Assembly: GCF_015714725.1 (NCBI RefSeq)
Contig: NZ_WBKM01000271.1
Span: 1-45,606 of the forward strand
Direction of reading: 5' to 3'
Length of the DNA: 45,606 nucleotides
From: Nostoc sp. WHI
GTDB taxonomy: Bacteria; Cyanobacteriota; Cyanobacteriia; Cyanobacteriales; Nostocaceae
Part shown: positions 23,701-30,725 of the stretch, piece by piece
Layout of the letters: each line of letters opens with the position of its first letter
How positions within the stretch are numbered: position 1 is the first letter of the stretch
Program-made: the position numbers and the translations under genes
Notes under the pieces: generated by a model
Seen by the model: the letters and a program-made list of their open reading frames with translations, nothing else
Told to the model about the DNA's origin: nothing
Databases searched by the model: none

Positions 23701-26068
23701 CTTTGAAAGTCTTCAATTCAACTATGCAGGTGGTGAGCATGAGTCTTGGGAAAGACTCATGGTTAGTGAAAAACTTAATCGTACAAATACCGGGAGGTTA
23801 ACGGAGGGATTAATCAGAGCATATTCTCATCTTGATGCTGGAGGATGGTGGTGTGATGCTGGAGTTGATGCGCGTTCATTCGCTGATTTAACCCCAGGTG
23901 ATAAACCAACTCTTAAACGATGGGGATGCTACAAGCCAAATCAACCAAGACCCAAAAAGGATGAGAATAATCAAATAATTGAAGGGAAATTCATTAAATA
24001 TGAGCATCCCCCAAAAGTTGAATTAAGTATCTTCTTGCTAGATGTCCCTGACGATATTGCCGAACGCATTTACTCCAAACACAAGGTGAACCCCAGTGAT
24101 AGCGATCGCCAGTCAGGATTTTGGTACTGTGTATGGAAACATAATATCCCGTGTGCTCTAGCAGAAGGAGCTAAAAAAGCAGCTAGTCTGTTGAGTCAGG
24201 GTCATGCTGCCATTGGTCTACCTGGGATTTCGGCGGGATACCGAACTCCCAAAGATGAGTTTGGCAAAAAAATCGGTAAGTCCTATCTTCATGAAGAGTT
24301 AGCCGTTTTCGCCACACCTAATAGAGTTTTCAAGTTCTGCTTTGACTACGAAACCAAGCCCGAAACGAAGCTCCATATCGAACGAGATATTTCAGTGACT
24401 GGAAGATTGTTACAAGAAGCTGGAGCAAGAGTAAAAGTTGTCAGCTTGCCAGGGCCTTCTAAAGGTGTTGATGATTTCATAGTCGCAAGTGGGCCACTAG
24501 CTTACGAGAAATTGAGCCATGAAGCAAAGCGTTTAAGAGACTGGCAACAGCAGAATCAACGCTTCTTGAATGCGGCTTTTCCATCACCGCCTCATCTGAC
24601 ACCAGAACAACGTTCTATACAACTTGAGGGAACAGGCAACAGGGAACGGGCAACAGGGAATGACAAATTGGATCTCTTACCAACACACAGGGAAGAGGAA
24701 ATAGAAAAAACTGTTGCCTGTTCCCCATTGCCTGTTCCCTATCTTTTACAAAATAAACCACAGGTACAAACCCATGACTTTAACCAACGACAACAACCCA
24801 ACACAGATACAGTTCCTAACCGAGAAGATAGAGCAATTGACCCAGAAAATCGAGCAGTTACAAACCAACAGCCAGCAGATGAGCGAGCTAATCAAGTTAT
24901 TAGAAACGAGTCAAACCGAGAAACTAACCGAAATGAGTGCGAGTCACGCGAATTTCTTGCAGCAATTAACCGAGATGCTGAACTCGAAAAAGTCTTCGAG
25001 CATGGAGACGATATTGCAGGAATTAACCAAAGCTCTACAGATGATGGGCTTCGAGGTCAACGAACAGAGAAACTCTCAAGACAAGTTAACGGACAAAATT
25101 CAACAATTTTTAATAGAGAAGCAAATTATGTCCATTCTTCACAACCAGCCACCAGACAACTCTTAAATACAATCTCTGATTATGTTGAGCAATCAGCTAT
25201 TGAGTCTGCTTTAACCCAAACAGTATTAGGGCTAACAGAACAAATTTCTCAATCTCATCAACAACTTGTCATTGCTAAAAGTACATTCAATGAGTTTGAA
25301 ACAGCATTGACGGCTGAGTTGCAATCTTATGCAGAAAATAAAGCTATTCTGTCAATCTCTGATTATGTTGAGCAATCAGCTATTGAGTCTGCTTTAACCC
25401 AAACAGTATTAGGGTTAACAAAACAACTTTCTCAATCTCATCAACAAGTTGTTGCTGCTAAAAGTACATTCAATGAGTTTGAAACAGCATTGACGGCTGA
25501 GTTGCAATCTCATGCAGAAAATAAAGCTATTCTGTCAATCTCTGATTATGTTGAGCAATCAGCTATCGAGTCTGCTTTAAACCAAGCAGTATTAGGATTG
25601 ACAGAGCAACTTTCTCAATCTCATCAACAACTTGTTGCTACTAAAAGTACATTTAATGACTTTGAAACAGCATTGACGGCTGAGTTGCAATCTCATGTAG
25701 AGAAGAGAGCTATTTTGTCCACCTCTAACTCTGTTGAGCAATCAGCTACTGAGTCAACCTTAGCTAAAACATTACTAGCAGAATTAAAGTTGCATCTCAA
25801 ACAGATAGTTCAGGGTTTAGATATTGAAAGATTGGCAGAAGTAGTTATGGAAGTAGGAAAATATGTCAAAGGTGAAAAGGTAACAGGAGCAAAGGTCAGC
25901 GAGTTATTTACGAGTGTTACAACTGATGCCAAAGCTTTGACTTTTGAGCAGGAAATGAACATCGTTAGGCAACTGATTAAAGATGACAAACCATCGATTA
26001 TGAAAAGATTGGGAATCAACTCGCCATCGCCAGATGACAACGAGAAGCATCTAAGGTTCCGGCGCTAA
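20783..26068 (+). CDS. MOB_F relaxase-helicase with Toprim-like (DUF3854) domain and C-terminal repeats
   Basis: A 1761-aa TraI/TrwC-type relaxase. N-terminal tyrosines at Y15, Y20 and Y21 are candidates for the nicking residue. The metal-binding three-histidine motif is DPHLHTHCLL (154-163). The SF1 helicase has Walker A GVAGAGKT (423-430, K429) and Walker B VDEAGLL (D491/E492). From about residue 970 a DUF3854/Toprim-like domain carries AEGAKKAA (1127-1134), FDYE (1187-1190) and GVDDF (D1230/D1231). Fusion of relaxase, helicase and Toprim suggests nicking, unwinding and priming in one chain. Residues about 1331-1462 are N/R/E-rich and look like the shadow of another frame. Then 61-aa repeats run from 1464. 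Start ATG 20783 begins the canonical MLTAANVSSE. Confidence 0.9.
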   Translation: MLTAANVSSEMAVNYFIKNYYHLGKSLWSGQGAEKLGLSGAVDDEEAFKNIIEGRSPDGREVLNARVVKEKGKGERRAALDCTFSAPKSVSLMALIGGDTRLIDAHHQALKEVLQLIEQRYAYTRVTDDNKRHRVQTGNLVVAQFDHIESRDLDPHLHTHCLLMNMTQTRDGRWLSLGNNEIFANKKFLGMAYQSYLAREVQKLGYEVEPRKHGQFDIKGFLEKDLETFSKRRQQIIASSGVNSTWAEREKIWDDTRQRKQKLPESELLAFWKEEAAALGIRFVKPSLTRQDIPAHDLSLAEVLDLAIAHCSERNVAFTQEDLEKFVLEERLATDVTAIEPLIKSHQELIGLPGLTHQFTTMTAVRRELATIELMQLRLGNVNPISHPEVVESLLENTLLNKGQREAVELAATTSDQFIAWQGVAGAGKTFALKELKAIAMDAGYTIKGFAPSSSAAKVLSEELEIPSETVARLLVTEPQEIEPNQIWIVDEAGLLSAKDAHSLLQRATLLQARVILVGDTRQLSAVSAGNPFKSLQQAGIKTAHLNESLRQKDPQLKLAVDLIADGRIEAGFEHLLAIGSIKTVSSESKVEQIANDYTVGTPEQRLKTLVLAGTNTERLALTQAIRDKLKNEGSLGETATISQLQTKNLTKVQMRFAHNFEIGDVIMPTRDYKRRGLEKGKLYEVVDRTTDRLTLKGDDGGVMDVDTAFEKAVYQRNQIEIAVGDRLQWKKNDRQLGRRNGQEFTVTGIDLNIVHIKYADERTECISLAQAQNLDYALVSTTYSSQGKTADRVLISADFTIGQESFYVAASRARHELKIYTEDPTRLLWLAQQSKAKDNALELLRKQVQKSTFKQHQAITIDISAPFEKTVLKQETTVSTSIVQPIVKSVASSRTTSDDSSTKVPKVLPVLKETPNYNTVESVFSKPVLKSPAPTEAFWTPHHTEDIPNFLEPKHWQEFEDSAIHPDIAAKNFESLQFNYAGGEHESWERLMVSEKLNRTNTGRLTEGLIRAYSHLDAGGWWCDAGVDARSFADLTPGDKPTLKRWGCYKPNQPRPKKDENNQIIEGKFIKYEHPPKVELSIFLLDVPDDIAERIYSKHKVNPSDSDRQSGFWYCVWKHNIPCALAEGAKKAASLLSQGHAAIGLPGISAGYRTPKDEFGKKIGKSYLHEELAVFATPNRVFKFCFDYETKPETKLHIERDISVTGRLLQEAGARVKVVSLPGPSKGVDDFIVASGPLAYEKLSHEAKRLRDWQQQNQRFLNAAFPSPPHLTPEQRSIQLEGTGNRERATGNDKLDLLPTHREEEIEKTVACSPLPVPYLLQNKPQVQTHDFNQRQQPNTDTVPNREDRAIDPENRAVTNQQPADERANQVIRNESNRETNRNECESREFLAAINRDAELEKVFEHGDDIAGINQSSTDDGLRGQRTEKLSRQVNGQNSTIFNREANYVHSSQPATRQLLNTISDYVEQSAIESALTQTVLGLTEQISQSHQQLVIAKSTFNEFETALTAELQSYAENKAILSISDYVEQSAIESALTQTVLGLTKQLSQSHQQVVAAKSTFNEFETALTAELQSHAENKAILSISDYVEQSAIESALNQAVLGLTEQLSQSHQQLVATKSTFNDFETALTAELQSHVEKRAILSTSNSVEQSATESTLAKTLLAELKLHLKQIVQGLDIERLAEVVMEVGKYVKGEKVTGAKVSELFTSVTTDAKALTFEQEMNIVRQLIKDDKPSIMKRLGINSPSPDDNEKHLRFRR
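24628..24739. repeat. 29-bp inverted repeat inside the relaxase gene
   Basis: Arms at 24628-24656 and 24711-24739 match at 26 of 29 positions. Units are AACAGG and GGGAACAGGCAA, like the intergenic repeats of Nostocales. Its presence in frame, just where the conserved domains stop, suggests the ORF beyond was once a separate gene or was lengthened by repeat insertion. Confidence 0.8.
24774..25166 (+). CDS. Out-of-frame coiled-coil ORF overlapping the relaxase gene, 130 aa
   Basis: In the +1 frame relative to the relaxase, an ATG at 24774 opens a 130-aa frame with strong heptads: IQFLTEKIEQLTQKIEQLQT, then MSELIKLLETSQTEKLTEM, ILQELTKALQMMGFEVNEQ and KLTDKIQQFLIEKQIMSIL. This looks much more protein-like than the relaxase frame over the same bases, which is rich in Asn, Arg and Asp. 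Either this is an independent overlapping gene, or an ancestral small gene whose DNA was captured into the relaxase frame. The 29-bp inverted repeat lies just upstream, as in an old intergenic region. No strong ribosome binding site is seen. Confidence 0.55.
   Translation: MTLTNDNNPTQIQFLTEKIEQLTQKIEQLQTNSQQMSELIKLLETSQTEKLTEMSASHANFLQQLTEMLNSKKSSSMETILQELTKALQMMGFEVNEQRNSQDKLTDKIQQFLIEKQIMSILHNQPPDNS
25172..25780 (+). repeat. 183-bp tandem repeats encoding 61-aa units
   Basis: Units start at 25172, 25355 and 25538, exactly 183 bp apart, with a degenerate partial fourth from 25721. Each encodes ISDYVEQSAIESAL, then LGLTEQ and STFNEFETALTAELQS. In-frame length (61 codons) preserves the relaxase C-terminus. 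The near-identity of copies shows recent duplication or gene conversion. The units predict as long helices. Confidence 0.9.
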
Positions 26069-26081
26069 CTTATCAGTTATC

Positions 26082-26115
<34 letters not shown>

Positions 26116-26210
26116 CAACTAACCCATCAATGAATTGATGGGAATATCAGATATCTGATACCTGATAATTGATAATTGATAATTGTTCACTGTGATTTTA
26201 CCCCCTGCAT

Positions 26211-26665
26211 GACCAAATTTTGAACCATAACGTGACCAAAAGTTAACGTAATTTCAAGCTTTTGAGCCAATCAACAACTTAACTTTATGAATCAAATTAT
26301 GTCCGCGTGTTTTAAATGTGAACCATAATACGACTAAAAGTTTTATTTTTAGACTTGGTAAAAAATGCCGAGCAAGACACACTACTTTAGTCGAAAATTT
26401 TAAACTTTCGGTCAAAATATGATTCAAAATGTCCATGATATGGTTCAAAAATATGTTTAGTCGAAAATTCAGTGATTAAGCGATCGCCCGATACTTGGTT
26501 TTAAAAGCTCTCGATCAAGAACACGTACAAATGAACTATAAAACCCACGTTGCTTCCTGGAATTAAGTTTTGACGTTTTTGGACTCCATTTATAACTTTG
26601 AAGTATATGTTGTTCTAGTGCGGAGTGAAGCGTATCGTGTCCGTTTGGTCAAAATATGGTTCAAA
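26211..26665. repeat. Cluster of TTTGGTCA-n-TATGGTTCAAA motifs in both orientations
   Basis: Related sites occur at 26221-26242 and 26318-26340 in one orientation and at 26411-26428, 26438-26450 and 26647-26665 in the other. Two TTTAGTCGAAAATT motifs accompany them (about 26396 and 26457). The spacer has no gene. A mixed-orientation cluster beside the relaxase is a candidate oriT/relaxosome or operator region, though it could also be spreading repeats. Confidence 0.6.
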
Positions 26666-26671
26666 TCACAT

Positions 26672-27187
26672 TCACTGATAACTGTTCACTGATTTAACTG
26701 GTATTGTTATCCCTATTATCTTCAACTGCTTACCTAAAACAAAATTTACCAGTTTCTGACCGCTCACTAAGATTATTTTGTCGGAGCGACGAATCAACTG
26801 TTTTGATAACTGTCCAGTTATGCCAGTATGCACGAAGAATCCACCACTAGCTCTTTCACTTTCAATACAGGACAGGAAATCTTTGATGTGTTCTGGGCTA
26901 ATGTAATCAGCGTAACGCTTAACCTGGATTACATAAAGCTTTCCCAAAATCAACACGCGACCATCTATCCCGCCGTCACCGGTGTACCGAAAGTTGCGTT
27001 GAATTTGCCAGCCCTGTTCAAAGCAGCAAGTGAGTACCAATTCCTCAAAAACGTAGGGTGATATCCTACGCAGTGTGGCGATTACTACTGGCAATTTGGC
27101 TAATTGAGTTCTGCTACGAAGCTCAAGTAATACTTGACTAGCGTACTCAATATTATTCAAGTGTTTCTTAAGAAGAGGAGAGTTCAA
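26672..27187 (-). CDS. Mrr-like PD-(D/E)XK restriction endonuclease domain protein
   Basis: A 171-aa protein with the Mrr_cat pattern: YVFEELV (residues 45-51, E48), GDGGIDG (70-76, D71 and D75) and IQVKRY (87-92, Q88/K90). This is the Q-variant PD-(D/E)XK nuclease core, nearly all of the protein, with no separate DNA-recognition domain. Such stand-alone enzymes may be type IV-like modification-dependent nucleases, Holliday-junction-like enzymes or transfer accessory nucleases. The start is TTG 27187 with AAGG a few bases upstream; no in-frame ATG precedes the core. It is the last gene of the leftward transfer operon, and its stop lies at the edge of the repeat cluster. Confidence 0.75.
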   Translation of the reverse strand: MNSPLLKKHLNNIEYASQVLLELRSRTQLAKLPVVIATLRRISPYVFEELVLTCCFEQGWQIQRNFRYTGDGGIDGRVLILGKLYVIQVKRYADYISPEHIKDFLSCIESERASGGFFVHTGITGQLSKQLIRRSDKIILVSGQKLVNFVLGKQLKIIGITIPVKSVNSYQ

Positions 27188-27252
27188 TGTGCCTTGTTCA
27201 ATCCCCTCTCCCCTCTGCCCAATATCCCCTCAAGCTTGTGAGAAATGCGGAC

Positions 27253-28509
27253 TTACCTGTGCATATTTATAAATTGTGATTCTTGTTGAGAATCCTGCTG
27301 AATTTGATGATGCATATCAACAACAGATTGAACCTTATCAAGTGCCTGTAACTGTTTCTCTGAAACGTTAGGCGATAAAACTCCATCAGTGAGAACAGCC
27401 TCGCCGTTTTTGGCACGAACGATTACATTATCGCCAAGGCGTTCAAAATCAAAATTTGTACTTTTAAAACTCTTGGAACCATCAGGGTTATCTTTGCCCA
27501 AGATATTCAGCATTGCTTTGACACTCTGTTCAATTGCTTGACCTTTAACATCCTCAACAGCAGCCCGTAGTTCAGTTCGAGTATTGTCAATAGCTGACTT
27601 GACACCCATAAGGCTTTGATCAACCGTGTTTTTAACACTATCTACCTGTGTACGTATCTCTTGAGTTAAGTTACCAACTTGTTGATTGAGTTGATTTCTT
27701 ACACTGTCAGTCTGATATTTAACTTCATCCTTGAAGCTAGTAATTTGTTCATTAATTTGAGATTTAAGTGAAGTAATTTCCTTTCTGACCTTCGTTACTT
27801 CGGGTGTCAGCACATCTTTAATCCGCTCAAAAACATTCTTGGCAGTTTGTTTTACCTTGTTCTCAACCGTACCCACCCAATTTTGAAGAACCGTATTTTG
27901 AACTTGTGGTAAAAACCGTTCATTTACCTGTGACAATGCTTTTTGGGTGTTTTCAATCAACTGCTGCTGCTTCTCCAAGGATTTACTCATTTCGGCAACT
28001 TGAGCAGCTAGTTGTGATAAAGATTCGGGTGAAAGCTGTTCTGATTTGATACTATCTACAAGTTTTTGTTGTTCGCTTAGTTTTTTCTGCAATACTTGCA
28101 CTTGTTTTCCTAAAGCTTCTACACTATAGATTCGCTCATTACTTACAACTTTATTTTTCTGTGATGCCGGAGCTAAACCTAATTTGTCAGTCAGTACTTC
28201 TCCATTTTTAATATGGAATACTTTTTCATTACCAATTTTAATGGAAATCGCCCCTTGAGAATTTTTCGGGTCAGACAGAGCTTTTCTTAAGTTCTCTACT
28301 ATCGTCGGCGTTAATAAGTTTTTAGAGGGTGATTCTCCTAATGTACCTTGATAAACTTTGCTAGAGCTAGAGTAAATATGAACATCCTTGCTGGGATCTA
28401 ATCCTTTTTCTTTAGCCTTCGCATGGATGAGTTTGAGGAGAGATTCTAAAATTTCTAGATAATCTCGCTTAATCTCTTTAGCTTCACCATCATCAATCAT
28501 TATTTTCAC
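27253..28509 (-). CDS. Long coiled-coil protein, 418 aa
   Basis: Not recognised as a named family. The N-terminal 130 residues are globular and end with a KVFHIKNGEVLTDKLGL segment. A long coiled coil (about residues 130-340, rich in VEN, QIN and VKN heptads) follows, then a small C-terminal unit echoing the first (RLGDNVIVRAKNGEAVLTDG). The start overlaps the end of the 28493 gene by 17 bp, so the two are coupled. It sits next to the coupling protein and could act as a cargo or relaxosome scaffold. Confidence 0.6.
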   Translation of the reverse strand: MKIMIDDGEAKEIKRDYLEILESLLKLIHAKAKEKGLDPSKDVHIYSSSSKVYQGTLGESPSKNLLTPTIVENLRKALSDPKNSQGAISIKIGNEKVFHIKNGEVLTDKLGLAPASQKNKVVSNERIYSVEALGKQVQVLQKKLSEQQKLVDSIKSEQLSPESLSQLAAQVAEMSKSLEKQQQLIENTQKALSQVNERFLPQVQNTVLQNWVGTVENKVKQTAKNVFERIKDVLTPEVTKVRKEITSLKSQINEQITSFKDEVKYQTDSVRNQLNQQVGNLTQEIRTQVDSVKNTVDQSLMGVKSAIDNTRTELRAAVEDVKGQAIEQSVKAMLNILGKDNPDGSKSFKSTNFDFERLGDNVIVRAKNGEAVLTDGVLSPNVSEKQLQALDKVQSVVDMHHQIQQDSQQESQFINMHR

Positions 28510-28909
28510 CTTTGAGAATTGACTGAATTAACACATCGGGATTAATCGCTACTTCTGGCAAAACTATGCCACCGAGTTTATTAAGAACCTGTCTCCCTTC
28601 AACTTCAATGTAAGCAAATTCTCCATCAATCATCACTGTTATGGATGATGTATTTTTTTCAGCATGAGATGGGACATAATCTTTCAGAACACCATTTAAC
28701 ACAAAAATATTGGCATCATCTGCATCGCCACTATAGACTTCAAGGCACTCAGGAAAATAGTTAGCATCAAAAGGCAAGTTATCCCAACTATCAGCAGTGT
28801 TTAAAATCTCGCTTGGATATTTATCTGCTAGGGCAGCTATATCAGGAGGGAGTTTAGCAATTTGTTTTCTGTCATAATCAGAGAACGGATAAAACTTACT
28901 TGGCGACAT
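28493..28909 (-). CDS. Hypothetical protein, 138 aa
   Basis: Not recognised. An acidic soluble protein with a proline-containing N-terminus (SPSKFYPFSDYDRKQI) and a C-terminal beta-rich part (SITVMIDGEFAYIEVEGRQV, then LNKLGGIVLPEVAI) resembling the 'INNGEVL-DKLG' units in its 27253 neighbour. It is placed between the coupling-protein gene and the coiled-coil gene, with overlap to the latter. Start is ATG 28909, preceded by AAGGAGAA at 6 bp. Confidence 0.6.
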   Translation of the reverse strand: MSPSKFYPFSDYDRKQIAKLPPDIAALADKYPSEILNTADSWDNLPFDANYFPECLEVYSGDADDANIFVLNGVLKDYVPSHAEKNTSSITVMIDGEFAYIEVEGRQVLNKLGGIVLPEVAINPDVLIQSILKGENND

Positions 28910-28961
28910 GAATTTTCTCCTTCAGATTTTCAGCTTTAATTTGATTCCAGATAATATTTAC

Positions 28962-30725
28962 TTAAATCAGACTTGCATATTCTGATAATTGCTCTTGGTT
29001 TTCTATTAAAGGTAACAATTTTATCGCGGAGGCTCGGCGAATTTTCATTTCTTCATCTGCTGGAGTTAAGAGAGTAGACTTTTTAGATAAGAACTTTTGA
29101 AACTCGTACCAAGCTTTCACACTGTCAGCTTCAGATTGGATTTCATGCTGAGGAATCTTAATTGATTCCAAGATTGGCAAACTTATTTGACCACGAGAAC
29201 CAAAACCTGGACTAATAATTACTGCTTTTCCCGATGGTAAGGTGTTAAATTGATTGACATCAAATAACTTGCGAGTACTGTTTTGGTCAGAATTAGAAAT
29301 ACTTGCACCACCCTTGCCTCCTGATGAGCGAGAACGTTGCTTGTATTTAATTTCCTCTTCACCTAAAAACTTACTAAATCGTTCGGCGGCTACATCATCT
29401 TGGGGGTTAAAGAATGCTTTAGTAGCACAACCACCAAATATTGCATTAGTTGTGTTTTCTCCATAAGCTTCAATCAGCATTGAGAGATTTTGTAACCCTA
29501 ATATTGAAATTAGCCCATCTTCCCGATTCTGATTCAGCCAATCAACCAGTGCTGGTAAATAAAGAGTAGGTAATTCGTCAATCCCCAATACCAAAGGACA
29601 AGTACGTTTGTTAGCCACATTCCGGCTAACTAATAGATGCAGAATCGAGACTAGCAAAGGTGCAATTACATCACGCTTCTCTTTGTTCATCCCGAAAATC
29701 ACCATCTGCCGCCCCTTCAAATCCAGTGGAATGTTGGTCTGACCACAGAAGGCAGCCAGGGCGGAAGGAACCATAAAGCGGCTAAACAATCCGCTAGCTG
29801 TGCCCACAATACTGGCGGCTGTTTCAGGGGAACCCGCAACAGAGACAAACTGAGCAAAAGCCTCTCTAACCATGAAGTTTAGTTCGGCGGCTTGCTCAAT
29901 GCGCTTAACTAACTTTGGCAACCCCAGAATTGCTTGGCACATCATAATATCTGGGTACTCTGTGCCTTTTGCCAGCATAAACACGGCTTGCACTAGCTGA
30001 TCTCCAGCATTGGTGAAAAAGCTGTTACCAGAGTCTTTATCACCAAGTTGGAAATTACGATTAAGGGTGATGGCAAGCTGCCGCGCCATCTCCGAATCCT
30101 CGTTGCTACGAAGAAAGTCTATAGGGTTGGCAACCGCGGACTCTGCAAAGCCTGGAGCAAGTACGGTAACTTGATAACCGCGCAAAGCGGCATACCCTGC
30201 CAGTATTGGCGCTTGCCCCTTGGCTTGTGCGGTGGCTGATTCTTGCTGTGCGTACTTGAAATCATAAAGGGCGATGGGTAGCCCCTGATCTACTGCCGAA
30301 CGTATCAAAGGATTAATCATTGAAAATGACTTTCCACTCCCCGGCCCACCACAAACTAGGATGCCTCGTTGCGCTTCTGGAAAGTAAAGGGTTGTTGAAT
30401 CTTCAGGGATACTCGTTTTCCTGATTCCATTGACAATCTCGCTCGTTGTATTCTTGGGAGTTCCCACATACAGCGATACTCGGTTATGCAAGCGTTGCTG
30501 GATTTGTTTACACGCCAACTTCCGAGCCGCTGTTTTCTCTGTTATCCCGCCCCAGCGCGCGGTCGCTAGCTTGGCTTTCCCTCCCCTACTATCGATGATT
30601 TTGGCGATTACAATCACCGCGCCACAGGCGAGTACCCCTAAACCTGCGGGGGAAAACAGCGCTGATTCAAGTCCTGGGGGAATAAATTGATTTGGGCTAA
30701 CAATAGTGTTTGCGGTTTTGGTCAT
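28962..30725 (-). CDS. virD4: Type IV coupling protein (VirD4/TraG/TraD family)
   Basis: A 587-aa hexameric ATPase that would link the relaxosome to the secretion channel. One N-terminal membrane helix is visible near residues 25-44 (SPAGLGVLACGAVIVIAKI). Walker A is CGGPGSGKSFS (K132) and Walker B is LGIDELPTL (D383/E384). The KRDVIAPLLVSILHLL region and LGLQNL segment are typical of TraG-type proteins. It starts ATG 30725, overlapping the upstream gene by 4 bp. Located at the downstream end of the transfer operon. Length is on the short side for coupling proteins and no extended C-terminal tail is present. Confidence 0.9.
   Translation of the reverse strand: MTKTANTIVSPNQFIPPGLESALFSPAGLGVLACGAVIVIAKIIDSRGGKAKLATARWGGITEKTAARKLACKQIQQRLHNRVSLYVGTPKNTTSEIVNGIRKTSIPEDSTTLYFPEAQRGILVCGGPGSGKSFSMINPLIRSAVDQGLPIALYDFKYAQQESATAQAKGQAPILAGYAALRGYQVTVLAPGFAESAVANPIDFLRSNEDSEMARQLAITLNRNFQLGDKDSGNSFFTNAGDQLVQAVFMLAKGTEYPDIMMCQAILGLPKLVKRIEQAAELNFMVREAFAQFVSVAGSPETAASIVGTASGLFSRFMVPSALAAFCGQTNIPLDLKGRQMVIFGMNKEKRDVIAPLLVSILHLLVSRNVANKRTCPLVLGIDELPTLYLPALVDWLNQNREDGLISILGLQNLSMLIEAYGENTTNAIFGGCATKAFFNPQDDVAAERFSKFLGEEEIKYKQRSRSSGGKGGASISNSDQNSTRKLFDVNQFNTLPSGKAVIISPGFGSRGQISLPILESIKIPQHEIQSEADSVKAWYEFQKFLSKKSTLLTPADEEMKIRRASAIKLLPLIENQEQLSEYASLI

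Noticed and set aside
26254..26448. 64-aa minus-strand ORF after the relaxase
   Set aside because: Falls in the repeat cluster and has no protein-like pattern.
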